The translations under genes were made by a program, and so were the position numbers. The notes under the pieces were generated by a model, which saw nothing but the letters and a program-made list of their open reading frames with translations, was not told the origin of the DNA and did no database searches. This document shows, in pieces, positions 53,200 to 62,495 of a stretch of 64,000 nt of DNA; the stretch's first letter is position 1; every line of letters begins with the position of its first letter. Location: positions 2,563,501 through 2,627,500 of the forward strand of contig NZ_CP101505.1 of the NCBI RefSeq assembly GCF_024362345.1, written 5' to 3'. Source of the DNA: Polaribacter dokdonensis. Lineage in GTDB: Bacteria > Bacteroidota > Bacteroidia > Flavobacteriales > Flavobacteriaceae.

Positions 53200-54105
53200 T
53201 TATCCGTTAATTGCTACAACTTCGTTAATTTGATTTGGTAACATCTCTTTTAAAAGAGATTCTATTCCGTTTTTAAGTGTAGCTGTAGAAGATGGACATC
53301 CACTGCAAGCTCCTTGTAAAATTACGCTTACTACTTTATTTTGTTCATCATAAGAACGAAAAGCAATATTACCTCCATCACCAGCTACAGCAGGTTTTAT
53401 GTATTCATCTAAAATATCAGAAATTTGGGCAGGTATACCTTCTAACTCTACTACAGGGGCAACTACTTCTGGAGTTTTGCTGTTTTCTACTGTAGGTAAA
53501 TCTTTAATTATGGTTTTTCCATCAACTAAATATTCTCTAATAAAAGTTCTAACTTCTGCAAAAACCTCATTCCATTCAACCATATCATATTTAGTTACAG
53601 AAATATAATTATCTGATATAAATACTTCTTTTACAAATGGAAAATTGAAAATTGCTTGTGCTAAAGGTGATGATTTGCTAGCTTCTTCAATGTTTTTAAA
53701 CTCAACATCTGTTTGGGTTAACGCTTTGTTAGTGCCAAACTTCATTACTGCAGGATTTGGTGTTACTTCTGCATAAACCTCTATTGCCTCTTTTTTAGTT
53801 GATGAAGTTTCTTCATTTACAACTACATTGCCATCAGAAATATAAGCTTCAATTTGTTCTGCAACTTCATCTTGTACATCTGCCCATTCAACAATATCAA
53901 AGCGTTGAATAGCAATGAAATTTGCAGTTATGAAGACCTTTTTTACAAATGGTAAGTAAAATAATTGTTGCGCTAAAGGTGAGTTTTTAGCTTCATCTAT
54001 GTTCGAAAATTCGTAACTACCACCATTAATTAAAACCTTTGTACTGTTAAATTTTAGTATAGTTTCGTTGGTAGTTTCTTGAATAGTAATTTTTGTCTCT
54101 TGCAT
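53200..54105 (-). CDS. NifU-family iron-sulfur scaffold with duplicated N-domain
   Basis: A 301-residue Fe-S cluster carrier. It has two consecutive Nfu N-terminal domains, about 5-88 and 110-200. Both show the FxNIxEAxxSPLAQxxFxxPFVKxVFI pattern followed by a RFDIVEW or KYDMVEW stretch. The C-terminal NifU domain (218-301) holds the cluster motif C267-S-G-C270 in GACSGCPSS. Only one N-domain is usual in bacterial Nfu. It heads the ubiE-porT run. A -7-like box is at 54123-54130 on the minus strand. Confidence 0.93.
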   Translation of the reverse strand: MQETKITIQETTNETILKFNSTKVLINGGSYEFSNIDEAKNSPLAQQLFYLPFVKKVFITANFIAIQRFDIVEWADVQDEVAEQIEAYISDGNVVVNEETSSTKKEAIEVYAEVTPNPAVMKFGTNKALTQTDVEFKNIEEASKSSPLAQAIFNFPFVKEVFISDNYISVTKYDMVEWNEVFAEVRTFIREYLVDGKTIIKDLPTVENSKTPEVVAPVVELEGIPAQISDILDEYIKPAVAGDGGNIAFRSYDEQNKVVSVILQGACSGCPSSTATLKNGIESLLKEMLPNQINEVVAING

Positions 54106-54152
54106 GTGCTTATCGTAAGTTGCAAAATTAAGGTAAAAAACTCAATTTAAAT

Positions 54153-54186
54153 AAAAAAGACCTTGCATTTATTTAAAAACGCAAGG
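54153..54186 (-). terminator. intrinsic terminator of the FadL-like gene
   Basis: CCTTGC (54161-54166) pairs with GCAAGG (54181-54186), with A/T pairs inside and a minus-strand T run at 54158-54153. Confidence 0.75.
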
Positions 54187-54207
54187 CCAAATTGGGGTTG
54201 TTTTACT

Positions 54208-55590
54208 TTATAAACTAAGTGATACTGAAGCAGTAATAACTTTATTGTCTAATGTTAAATTTGCGGCATCTACATTAAAGCCTGAATAAAAATTATATGC
54301 AGCAGTTCTATTACTATCGCTATAAGATAAATCTACCTTAAAGTTTCCAAAATTGTAACCTGCTCCTAAAGAATAACCTTTTAAATCATCAGTTTCTAGA
54401 GCGTTAATATCTGGGCTTTGTTCAAATCGATAACCTCCTCTTAAACTTAATCTGTTTACTCTCCATTCTGCACCTACATTAAAGTTATGTGTGTTTTGAT
54501 AATCATCTTGAAAAGATTGATTTTCTACAGAAAAGTCATCACCTGATAATCTAATATTTTTAAAGTTTTTATTGGTGTAATCGAAACTTAGTAGACCGTT
54601 TTTACCAAAAATTAAAGCACCACTAGCAGTTAATTTACTAGGTGTTCTTAATCTGTAAACTAAAGCCTGAACTGGAAAAAATCCACCAGAAGTATTATCG
54701 TAAATAGCACTGTCATTACTTACAAAGATTTCTGTATCTCCGAAATAACCATCATTATCTAAAACATTACTTTCCTCAATAATTTCTGAAAACCAAGTAG
54801 GTGTTTGATAAGATAAACCAAATCTAAAGTATTCATTTGCTTTATAAATAAAACCAAGATTTGCAGAGAATCCTTGTCCTGAGGTAAAATTTTCTTGATA
54901 TAAATAGGCGTCTAATTCGTTTCCATTTGCATCACTATTAAACTCTACTAAGGTAGATCTTTGATTAAAGTTTAAATCATAAAAATTTAAACCTAAACCA
55001 ACATGTAGTCTTTCTTTATGCACAGAAGAAAAACCGATATTAAATTCACTCAATTCACCTCTATAAGAATTATCAAAAACTTGTTCATCAGCAATGTTGT
55101 AGTTAAAGTTTGGGTCATTGGTATCTAAAGGAAACTCAGTAAATGTTGCAACACCACTATTACCTCTAGCACTAAAATCGTTTGTAAAATCTTTAGTTAG
55201 TCTATAGTTGAAACCAACTGCAAATTTATTCCAACCAGAATCATTGTTGTCTCTAAATACTAATACAGCTCCTGCCTGAGATAGGTTTATAAATTGATTG
55301 TCATTCATTAATGAATTACCATAATAATCAGTAGTTATTTGTGAATTTCTAGAATTTAATGTTCCAGAAAAACTACTATTATTAAATACAGATAGACCTG
55401 CTGGATTGATATTTAGTGAAGAAATATCTCCACCCAAAGCTCCAAAAGCTCCACTCATTGCTGTAAACCTTGCAGTACCTACGTTATCATCTTGAGAGAA
55501 TAAAAGGGCTAAATCTTGATATCCTAAAGATTGAGCATAAGACACAGTTGTAGTTGCGAATAAAATCGCCAGTATTAATAATTTTTTCAT
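54208..55590 (-). CDS. FadL/OmpP1-family outer-membrane transporter
   Basis: A 460-residue outer-membrane protein with signal peptide (LLILAILFATTTVSYAQ). After the signal comes the N-terminal hatch typical of OmpP1/FadL, with RFTAMSGAFGALGGDISSLNINPAGLSVFNNS. A 14-strand barrel follows with many paired Gly/aromatic strands and a terminal ITASVSLSL. The family imports hydrophobic compounds such as fatty acids or hydrocarbons. It follows the Arg/Ser-rich lipoprotein gene by 18 nt on the same strand. Confidence 0.9.
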   Translation of the reverse strand: MKKLLILAILFATTTVSYAQSLGYQDLALLFSQDDNVGTARFTAMSGAFGALGGDISSLNINPAGLSVFNNSSFSGTLNSRNSQITTDYYGNSLMNDNQFINLSQAGAVLVFRDNNDSGWNKFAVGFNYRLTKDFTNDFSARGNSGVATFTEFPLDTNDPNFNYNIADEQVFDNSYRGELSEFNIGFSSVHKERLHVGLGLNFYDLNFNQRSTLVEFNSDANGNELDAYLYQENFTSGQGFSANLGFIYKANEYFRFGLSYQTPTWFSEIIEESNVLDNDGYFGDTEIFVSNDSAIYDNTSGGFFPVQALVYRLRTPSKLTASGALIFGKNGLLSFDYTNKNFKNIRLSGDDFSVENQSFQDDYQNTHNFNVGAEWRVNRLSLRGGYRFEQSPDINALETDDLKGYSLGAGYNFGNFKVDLSYSDSNRTAAYNFYSGFNVDAANLTLDNKVITASVSLSL

Positions 55591-55608
55591 AATGATTACT
55601 TTCTGTTT

Positions 55609-56682
55609 TTAATTTCCTCTTCTAGATGATGAACTTCTGCTAGATGAACCTCTACTAGATGTTCCTCTGCTTGAAGATGATGATCTTGAAGAACTTCTTG
55701 ATGTAGATGCTCTGCTTGAACTTCTTGAAGATGATCTTGATGTGGATGCCCTGCTATTTCTACTATTAGAACTAGATCTACCAATATTAGAGCTTCTTCT
55801 AGAAGAAGAGTTTCCTCTTCTATTAATAGTGGTTCCTCTTCTATTAGTAGGAGTTGCAATTCTTCTTCTGTTTGTAGTTGTGTTTCTTTTTATAGTATTG
55901 GTATTTCTTCTACCAGTTGTTGTAGTTGCTCTTCTATTTGTATTATTTCTATTTGTAGTATAGGTGTTGTTTCTTCTAGTGTTATTTGCAACTACATTTC
56001 TTCTACCATATCTTACACCTCTATTGATGTTATTATACCTGTTATTTCTAAAGCCAGTTATTCCAAAATTTGGTAAGAAAGGGTGTAAATATCCGCCATT
56101 CCATGCTCCTATTCCTGCATAAGGGTCTATAAATCCCCAATTCGCATAGGTTCTTCCCCAAGTGCTAAATCCCCAAGGTCTTCCAAATCCTCTTCTCCAT
56201 CTCCAAGGGTTATTATAACCCCAGCCCCAGTTATTCCAACCACCAACAGCAAAAACATTAAATCCCCAATTATTAAAACCACCTCCCCAAAAAGGGTTAT
56301 TCATTAAATTGACATTTACAACCACATTATTATCTTCATAACCCCAAGGTTGTGCGCCATTGTAACTCGAGTTTTCATCAGAGAATTCTCCATTATTCAA
56401 TCCATCATCATAATAATAGTCATCTACATCAGTAAATATTTCGTTGTTGTCTATATTCTGGAGGTCTACTAATTTTTTAGAAAAATAATTTTCTTCATAA
56501 TCTTGGTATTCTTTTTCGTTTACAACAATAATTTTCTTTTCTTCATTTTTTGGTGTTGTATCTCCGTAAATTCCATCATCATTATATACACTTTGATATG
56601 TACCACATGAAACTAAAAATAAATTTGCAGTTACAAATAGTACAACTTGAGTAAGCTTAATGCTTTTATAATGTAGTTTCAT
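55609..56682 (-). CDS. lipoprotein with Trp/Gly-rich middle and Arg/Ser-rich tail
   Basis: A 357-residue lipoprotein with lipobox LVSC (C26). An acidic region (about 35-105) is followed by a Trp/Gly/Asn-rich stretch with WGGGFNNWGF and GGWNNWGWGYNNPW. A basic region with NTRRNN repeats comes next, and the last 75 residues consist almost only of Ser, Arg and a few Gly/Thr/Ala. A 13-residue unit RASTSRSSSRSSS occurs twice in tandem near the end. No enzyme domain is recognised. Alternating charge and low complexity suggest a disordered surface protein. Other long frames in this stretch are shadows of the low-complexity sequence. Confidence 0.82.
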   Translation of the reverse strand: MKLHYKSIKLTQVVLFVTANLFLVSCGTYQSVYNDDGIYGDTTPKNEEKKIIVVNEKEYQDYEENYFSKKLVDLQNIDNNEIFTDVDDYYYDDGLNNGEFSDENSSYNGAQPWGYEDNNVVVNVNLMNNPFWGGGFNNWGFNVFAVGGWNNWGWGYNNPWRWRRGFGRPWGFSTWGRTYANWGFIDPYAGIGAWNGGYLHPFLPNFGITGFRNNRYNNINRGVRYGRRNVVANNTRRNNTYTTNRNNTNRRATTTTGRRNTNTIKRNTTTNRRRIATPTNRRGTTINRRGNSSSRRSSNIGRSSSNSRNSRASTSRSSSRSSSRASTSRSSSRSSSSSRGTSSRGSSSRSSSSRRGN

Positions 56683-56835
56683 AATTGTTTATGTTTTAAG
56701 TGTTATACTTTATTTCTAAAATTCATTACTGAAAACTCCCAAATTATAGTAATTTTGCTTTCATCAATATTAAGGTGATTTCAGTAATATTATATTCACT
56801 TTAAAGGTAACAATATTTGTGCCAAAGTTTTAATT

Positions 56836-58314
56836 ATGAGTAAGAAGTTAACAAAAAGAGCAGAAGATTATTCTAAATGGTATAATGAATTAGTGGTTAA
56901 AGCGGACCTTGCAGAAAATTCTGCAGTGAGAGGTTGTATGGTTATTAAGCCCTATGGATTTGCGATTTGGGAAAAAATGCAGGCAGAATTAGATAGAATG
57001 TTTAAGGAAACAGGTCATGAAAATGCATACTTTCCATTATTCGTTCCTAAAAGTTTATTTGAGGCAGAAGAGAAGAATGCAGAAGGTTTTGCTAAAGAAT
57101 GTGCTGTTGTTACTCATTACAGATTACAAAATGATCCTGAAAACGAAGGTAAATTAAGAGTAGATCCAGAAGCTAAATTAGAGGAAGAATTGGTTGTTAG
57201 ACCAACTTCTGAAGCTATTATTTGGAATACCTATAAAGGATGGATACAATCCTACAGAGATTTACCTTTACTAATTAATCAATGGGCTAATGTGGTTCGT
57301 TGGGAAATGAGAACGCGTCTGTTTTTAAGAACCGCTGAATTTTTGTGGCAAGAAGGGCACACTGCACATGCTACTAAAATTGAAGCTGTAGCTGAAGCAA
57401 AACAAATGCAAGACGTATATGCTCAATTTGCTGAGAATTTTATGGCTATGCCTGTTATTAAAGGGGTAAAGTCAGATAGTGAAAGGTTTGCAGGTGCTGA
57501 AGATACTTATACTATAGAAGCTTTAATGCAAGATGGAAAAGCATTACAAGCTGGTACATCTCATTTTTTAGGACAGAATTTTGCTAAAGCTTTTGATGTA
57601 AAATATACATCTAAAGAAGGTAAGCAAGAGCATGTTTGGGCTACCTCTTGGGGTGTTTCCACTCGTTTAATTGGAGGGTTAATCATGACTCATTCAGATG
57701 ATAATGGGTTGGTATTACCCCCAAAATTAGCTCCAATCCAAGTAGTGATAGTTCCTATATACAAGAATGATGAACAATTAGATGCGATCACTGAAAGAGT
57801 TAATAGTATCACCAAGGATTTAAGAAAAATAGGCATTTCAGTCAAGTTTGATAATAGAGATACTTTTAGACCTGGTGCAAAATTTGCAGAATATGAATTA
57901 AAAGGTGTACCTGTAAGAATTGCATTAGGAAGTCGTGATTTAGAAAATGGCACTTTAGAAGTAGCCAGAAGAGATACATTAGAAAAAAATACAATTAATA
58001 TTGATGAAGCTGTAACTTACATTCAGGATTTATTAATGGATATTCAAAATAACTTATTTGATAAAGCAATTAGTTTTAGAAAAGAGCATACAACTGAAGT
58101 AAATGATTTTAAAGAATTCAAGAAAGCTTTAAAAAATACTGGAGGTTTTATTTCTGCTCATTGGGATGGTACAGAGGAAACAGAAGATAGAATTAAAGAA
58201 TACACAAAAGCTACGATTAGATGTATCCCAAATGATGCTGAAAATGAGCCAGGAGTATGCGTATTAACGGGGAATCCTTCTACTAGGAGAGTACTGTTTG
58301 CTAAGGCTTATTAA
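56836..58314 (+). CDS. proS: prolyl-tRNA synthetase, short archaeal-type form
   Basis: Class II synthetase charging tRNA-Pro. The 492-residue protein lacks the long editing insertion of E. coli ProS, so it is the short archaeal/eukaryotic-like form. Class II motifs: [19 protein letters not shown] region (motif 1), [28 protein letters not shown] (motif 2) and a [27 protein letters not shown] stretch (motif 3). The C-terminal anticodon domain ends in a VLFAKAY sequence typical of this form. The next transcript starts at a separate promoter before the tRNA gene. Confidence 0.97.
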   Translation: MSKKLTKRAEDYSKWYNELVVKADLAENSAVRGCMVIKPYGFAIWEKMQAELDRMFKETGHENAYFPLFVPKSLFEAEEKNAEGFAKECAVVTHYRLQNDPENEGKLRVDPEAKLEEELVVRPTSEAIIWNTYKGWIQSYRDLPLLINQWANVVRWEMRTRLFLRTAEFLWQEGHTAHATKIEAVAEAKQMQDVYAQFAENFMAMPVIKGVKSDSERFAGAEDTYTIEALMQDGKALQAGTSHFLGQNFAKAFDVKYTSKEGKQEHVWATSWGVSTRLIGGLIMTHSDDNGLVLPPKLAPIQVVIVPIYKNDEQLDAITERVNSITKDLRKIGISVKFDNRDTFRPGAKFAEYELKGVPVRIALGSRDLENGTLEVARRDTLEKNTINIDEAVTYIQDLLMDIQNNLFDKAISFRKEHTTEVNDFKEFKKALKNTGGFISAHWDGTEETEDRIKEYTKATIRCIPNDAENEPGVCVLTGNPSTRRVLFAKAY

Positions 58315-58341
58315 TTTTTTTGAAAAAAAAATAAAAAAAGG

Positions 58342-58371
58342 TTGCAGAATTTCAAAAACGTTGTATATTTG
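58342..58371 (+). promoter_or_regulatory. consensus promoter of tRNA-Glu and rpsT
   Basis: TTG (58342-58344), 19-nt spacer, TATATTTG (58364-58371), ending 31 nt before the tRNA. An exact match to the Bacteroidota consensus. Confidence 0.8.
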
Positions 58372-58402
58372 CATCCGCAATTGAGAGATAATTGATTGTT
58401 AT

Positions 58403-58474
58403 GGTCCGTTCGTCTAGGGGTTAGGACGCATGGTTTTCATCCATGTAACACGGGTTCGATTCCCGTACGGACTA
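58403..58474 (+). tRNA. tRNA-Glu (anticodon TTC)
   Basis: A full cloverleaf of 72 nt. Acceptor GGTCCGT (58403-58409) pairs with ACGGACT (58467-58473), including one G-T at the first pair, then A as the discriminator base. D-arm: GTCTAGGGGTTAGGAC. Anticodon arm CATGG-TTTTCAT-CCATG, with TTC at positions 34-36, decoding GAA and GAG. T-arm ACGGG-TTCGATT-CCCGT. No CCA is encoded. The distance to rpsT is only 35 nt and shows no terminator. Confidence 0.97.
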
Positions 58475-58509
58475 CAAAAGTTTTAAATAAAAAACGAGAA
58501 AACAAAGTT

Positions 58510-58761
58510 ATGGCAAATCACAAGTCAGCATTAAAAAGAATTAGAAGTAACGAATCTAAAAGATTACGTAATAAATATCAGCACAAAACTACAAGGAATG
58601 CTGTTAGAGATTTACGTGTAGTTGAAGATAAGAAAGAAGCTGAAGGAATGCTTAGTAATGTTATTTCTATGTTAGATAAGTTAGCTAAGAATAATATTAT
58701 TCACAAAAACAAAGCTGCAAATTTAAAGTCTAAATTAACAAAGCACGTTGCTGCATTGTAG
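58510..58761 (+). CDS. rpsT: 30S ribosomal protein S20
   Basis: An 83-residue ribosomal protein, beginning [21 protein letters not shown], the typical S20 start. An upstream in-frame ATG at 58396 would lie before and run through the tRNA and is not used. Basic helices run throughout, ending [12 protein letters not shown]. It follows tRNA-Glu by 35 nt and is probably made from the same primary transcript, cut at the tRNA 3' end. A terminator follows. Confidence 0.97.
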   Translation: MANHKSALKRIRSNESKRLRNKYQHKTTRNAVRDLRVVEDKKEAEGMLSNVISMLDKLAKNNIIHKNKAANLKSKLTKHVAAL

Positions 58762-58787
58762 ATTTTAAGTTTTCAAAATATATATTA

Positions 58788-58819
58788 AAAGTTCTGATTT
58801 TTCAGAGCTTTTTTTTTGT
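58788..58819 (+). terminator. intrinsic terminator of rpsT
   Basis: AAAGTTCTGA (58788-58797) pairs with TCAGAGCTTT (58802-58811) with one G-T pair; long T run after. Confidence 0.85.
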
Positions 58820-58841
58820 TTTATATTTTTGATATGGATTA

Positions 58842-60122
58842 TTAAAAATCATAATTTTTATGAGCATCTAATCTAATAAATATGAATAGTAATATCGTAA
58901 ATCCCCATAAAGAAGAACCGCCATAACTGAAAAAGGGTAGAGGGATACCTACTGTTGGTAACAACCCTATAACCATTCCTATATTCACAATTACATGAAA
59001 ATATAGTATGGATGCTAATCCATAACCATAAATTCTACCAAATTTATTTGTATGGGTTTCTGCTTGGTAAATAATTCGAAACATAAGAAGCATAAATATA
59101 ATAATTACCAAACTGCTACCTATAAAACCCCATTCTTCACCTACAGTACTAAATATATAATCTGTATGTTGTTCTGGAACAAAATCACCTTGAGTTAGGT
59201 TACCCTTTAAAAATCCCTTACCATAAACTCCTCCAGAACTTATTGTTAGTTCTGATTGATAAGAATTATAACCAATTCCTTTATTATCTATTTTTTTTCC
59301 TAATAAAATGTCAAAACGATCTTTTTGATGGGAAGGTAAAACGTTTTCATAAATGTAACCCGTTCCAAAAATAAAAATACCTAATACCAAATAAGTGCCT
59401 AAAACCTTATACCAGTTAAATCTTATAAATCGTTTTCCTCCCTTATAAATTAGGTAAATAGAAAGTACAGTTAATAATAAAAATGCGGATAGTAAAACAA
59501 TCTTAAAACTAAAATATATGGTTAACAGAGATAAAGCAATAATAACAGCTCCTAATAATATATAATTAAGTGTTAGACCTTCTCTATGTAATACAAAGAA
59601 AAAGGATACATAAATTAAGGCAGAACCTGCATCTGGTTGCAGGAAAATTAGAAATGCAGGAAAAAATACTATTATAAAAGATTTAATTTGATTTTTTATC
59701 AACTTAAAGTTATACTGCCTGTCACTTAGTAATTTTGCGATTGCTAAAGCAGTAAACGCTTTTACAAACTCAGATGGTTGTAAACTCATTGCTCCAAAAT
59801 TAAACCAAGATTTAGCGCCATTAATTTCTTTTCCTAATGGGAAAAGCAATACAAGGCTTATAAGTGATAGTACATAGAAAAGTGGTGCGTATCTTTCATA
59901 AAACTTTGAGTTGAAGAACAATACACCAATTATTAAAGGTATGCAAAGTACAATCCAAATTAATTGTTTGCCATATTTGGTTGAGAAATCAAAAATCTGG
60001 TTGTTTTCTTCAGTTACAGAAGCTGCGTAAATATTTAACCAACCAAATCCAACTAAAACAGCATATAGTAAAACTAATAGCCAATCTATACCTGCAAAAA
60101 TGTTATTTCGTTCCTGACGCAA
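58842..60122 (-). CDS. rodA: rod-shape peptidoglycan polymerase RodA
   Basis: SEDS-family glycosyltransferase making peptidoglycan of the side wall with PBP2. The 426-residue protein has ten predicted helices. Conserved stretches include GAKSWFNFGAMSLQPSEFVKAFTALAIAK, FLQPDAGSALIY (with the essential Asp), ERT-like ENVLPSHQKDRF, HTDYIFSTVGEEWGFIGS and GLLPTVGIPLPFFSYGGSS. Its start overlaps the end of the PBP2 gene by 20 nt, so translation is coupled. Last gene of the mre operon. Confidence 0.97.
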   Translation of the reverse strand: MRQERNNIFAGIDWLLVLLYAVLVGFGWLNIYAASVTEENNQIFDFSTKYGKQLIWIVLCIPLIIGVLFFNSKFYERYAPLFYVLSLISLVLLFPLGKEINGAKSWFNFGAMSLQPSEFVKAFTALAIAKLLSDRQYNFKLIKNQIKSFIIVFFPAFLIFLQPDAGSALIYVSFFFVLHREGLTLNYILLGAVIIALSLLTIYFSFKIVLLSAFLLLTVLSIYLIYKGGKRFIRFNWYKVLGTYLVLGIFIFGTGYIYENVLPSHQKDRFDILLGKKIDNKGIGYNSYQSELTISSGGVYGKGFLKGNLTQGDFVPEQHTDYIFSTVGEEWGFIGSSLVIIIFMLLMFRIIYQAETHTNKFGRIYGYGLASILYFHVIVNIGMVIGLLPTVGIPLPFFSYGGSSLWGFTILLFIFIRLDAHKNYDF

Positions 60123-61992
60123 ACTCTTCTGGATTTTCTAATTGTTTCGCATAAATGTGCTCTAAACTCATATTGAACATGGATTTTTCTCTATATTTAT
60201 TTTTTTCAGAGATTTTTCCATTAATATACTTTTCAATTAATAAGCTGCTAATTGGAGCAGCAATTGTAGAACCATAACCACCATTTTCTACAAAAACGGC
60301 TAAAGCTATTTTTGGATTATTTTTTGGAGCAAAGGCAACTAAAATTGAATGATCATCTAACTGAACTTTAGTGCCATTTTTAATTACGAAGTTTTCTGCA
60401 GTACCTGTTTTACCACAAATTTCTATGCCCTTAACTTGGCTATATTTACCTGTACCGCTTTTAAAAACTTCGTGCATAGCTTCTATTACAGGTAAAAAAT
60501 TTTCTTTATCAATCGTGGTTTGTTTTGGAGTTACATAATTTGGGTCATCAATAAATTTATCATTTATTTTTTTTACGATATGAGGCGTGTAAAAATAACC
60601 TCTATTAGCTATAGCTGCAGTGAAATTTGCTAACTGAATTGGAGTGGTTAAAACTTCACCTTGACCAATTGCATTAGAAATGTTAGTAGCAGCATTCCAA
60701 GTGTATTTATATCTACTATCATAATATTTACCATCAGGTATTAAGCCTGGAACTCCAGCAGGTAAATCATAACCTAAATAGTTTCCTAAACCAAAACTAG
60801 TTACATGTCTATTCCAATTATCTAGACCTTCAGAAGCGTTTTTATCTTTTTCTACGATTCTTCTATAGGTATTGCTAAAATAGCTGTTGCATGACCTAGC
60901 TATGGCCGTTTTTAATTTTATAGGTCTATTATAAATTCCACAATGACAGCCCATAAATTCATTGGGTCTATTTCCATATCTATAACCATGATAACATCTA
61001 AATGTAGTTTGTTTATTAATCACATTTTCTTGTAAACCTATTAATGCATTCATCATTTTGAAAGGTGAACCTGGAGGATATGCAGCTAGTAACCCTCTAT
61101 CATAAGTGGGTTTTTCGATGCTATCTAATCTAAATAACTTGTATGAGTTTGGAGATCTTTTTCTACCAACTAACATGTTAGGATCATAAGAAGGAGCAGT
61201 AACTAATGCTAGAATTTCTCCAGTCGATGGTTCAATGGCTACAATACCACCACGTTTACCTTTCATTAATTTTTGAGCATACATTTGTAACTCAATATCT
61301 AAGGTTAACATTAGGTCTTTACCATTTACAGGTAAAGTATCCTTAGAACCATTTTTATATGAGCCAGTAACTTTATTAAACCTGTTTCTATGTAGGTATT
61401 TTTTACCTTTTCTACCTCTTAAAACATCTTCATACTGTCTTTCTATTCCATCTTTTCCTTCTAATTCTCCTTGCTGGTAATAGTTGTTTGTTCTTGCTTT
61501 TTGCTCATTTACCTCTCCAATATAACCCAAAACGTTTGCTGCAGCAGGTAATGGATAATCTCTAATAATTCTTTTCTGAATATAAAAACCTGAATACTTG
61601 TGCAGTTTTTCTTGTAGAAATGCAAAATCTTCTTTAGCCAATTGTTTTAAAAATACTGAGGGTAGGTAAGAAGCATATCTTTCGGCTTTTTTAAATCGTT
61701 TCAAAAAGTCCTTTTTATCAATTTTTAAAAGATTGCAAAATTCAATAGTATCTAATGGTTTTACTTGATTTGGCTGAACCATAACATCATAAGATAATTG
61801 GTTTGCAACCAATAATTCTCCATTTCTATCATATACATAGCCACGTTCTGGATAATCATAAACAGTTTTTACTGCAGCATTATGAATAGGGTCATAATTT
61901 TTACTTTTAATTATTTGCAGTTGAAATAATCGTCCAATAAAAACTAAACCAGTAATGGTAATTAAAAAATAAAGTAAAAAACTCTTTTGCAT
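60103..61992 (-). CDS. mrdA: penicillin-binding protein 2
   Basis: Transpeptidase partner of RodA in side-wall growth. The 629-residue protein has one N-terminal membrane helix (about 5-24), a pedestal domain with PERGYVYDRNGELLVAN, and a transpeptidase domain. The domain holds the three active-site motifs: S309-x-x-K312 (SPFK), S367-C-N369 and K528-T-G. Between motifs 1 and 2 lies a Cys/His cluster: C333, H335, C349, H350 and C351, in the region where some PBP2 proteins bind zinc. It overlaps mreD by 1 nt upstream. Confidence 0.97.
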   Translation of the reverse strand: MQKSFLLYFLITITGLVFIGRLFQLQIIKSKNYDPIHNAAVKTVYDYPERGYVYDRNGELLVANQLSYDVMVQPNQVKPLDTIEFCNLLKIDKKDFLKRFKKAERYASYLPSVFLKQLAKEDFAFLQEKLHKYSGFYIQKRIIRDYPLPAAANVLGYIGEVNEQKARTNNYYQQGELEGKDGIERQYEDVLRGRKGKKYLHRNRFNKVTGSYKNGSKDTLPVNGKDLMLTLDIELQMYAQKLMKGKRGGIVAIEPSTGEILALVTAPSYDPNMLVGRKRSPNSYKLFRLDSIEKPTYDRGLLAAYPPGSPFKMMNALIGLQENVINKQTTFRCYHGYRYGNRPNEFMGCHCGIYNRPIKLKTAIARSCNSYFSNTYRRIVEKDKNASEGLDNWNRHVTSFGLGNYLGYDLPAGVPGLIPDGKYYDSRYKYTWNAATNISNAIGQGEVLTTPIQLANFTAAIANRGYFYTPHIVKKINDKFIDDPNYVTPKQTTIDKENFLPVIEAMHEVFKSGTGKYSQVKGIEICGKTGTAENFVIKNGTKVQLDDHSILVAFAPKNNPKIALAVFVENGGYGSTIAAPISSLLIEKYINGKISEKNKYREKSMFNMSLEHIYAKQLENPEEFASGTK

Positions 61993-62495
61993 TATTCAAT
62001 TTTAGTAAAAATATAACTTCCTAAGAAGTATAAGATTAACGTAAAAATACTAGAAAATAGTGTGTTTAAAATAACCTCAGAAAAATTCTGTAGGCTAAAA
62101 TTAGCAAAAGAAAAGTAAATAAGGTGATGAATTATGGTTAAAGTTACTACATAGTTAAATCTTTTTCCAAAAGGCTCAGATTTTAGTTTGAAAAAAGCAT
62201 AATCAGTTGCCACTTTTCTAAAATATAGTTTTATAAAAAACAGTCTTGCATAAGCAATTATTAGTATTGAAAAGGCATGAATACCTCCAGAGTCTGAAAA
62301 GAAATCAACTCCTAATCCAAGAAGAAATGTATAGAATAAAAATGGTATTCGATTTTCTTTTAGTGGATATAAAAAAACAAAAATAATATAGAGATATGGG
62401 TTAATATGACCTAAAAAAAGAATATTATTTAGAATCAATACCTGTAAGAACAGTAAACCAAAAAATAGAAAAATAAGACGTACGTTGCTATTCAT
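61992..62495 (-). CDS. mreD: rod-shape protein MreD
   Basis: A 167-residue membrane protein with about five helices and few polar residues. It has no catalytic motif; the family identity rests on size, hydrophobic profile, and the fixed place between mreC and mrdA. It overlaps mreC by 8 nt and mrdA by 1 nt. It supports the elongasome, probably by linking MreC with MreB. Confidence 0.9.
   Translation of the reverse strand: MNSNVRLIFLFFGLLFLQVLILNNILFLGHINPYLYIIFVFLYPLKENRIPFLFYTFLLGLGVDFFSDSGGIHAFSILIIAYARLFFIKLYFRKVATDYAFFKLKSEPFGKRFNYVVTLTIIHHLIYFSFANFSLQNFSEVILNTLFSSIFTLILYFLGSYIFTKIE

Noticed and set aside
55596..55859. Leu/Glu/His-rich frame overlapping the Arg/Ser-rich tail
   Set aside because: It is the out-of-frame reading of the same low-complexity DNA; the Arg/Ser frame has a lipobox and complete N-terminus.
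58396..58509. Upstream extension of rpsT
   Set aside because: The extension would translate through tRNA-Glu; the S20 family start is the ATG at 58510.
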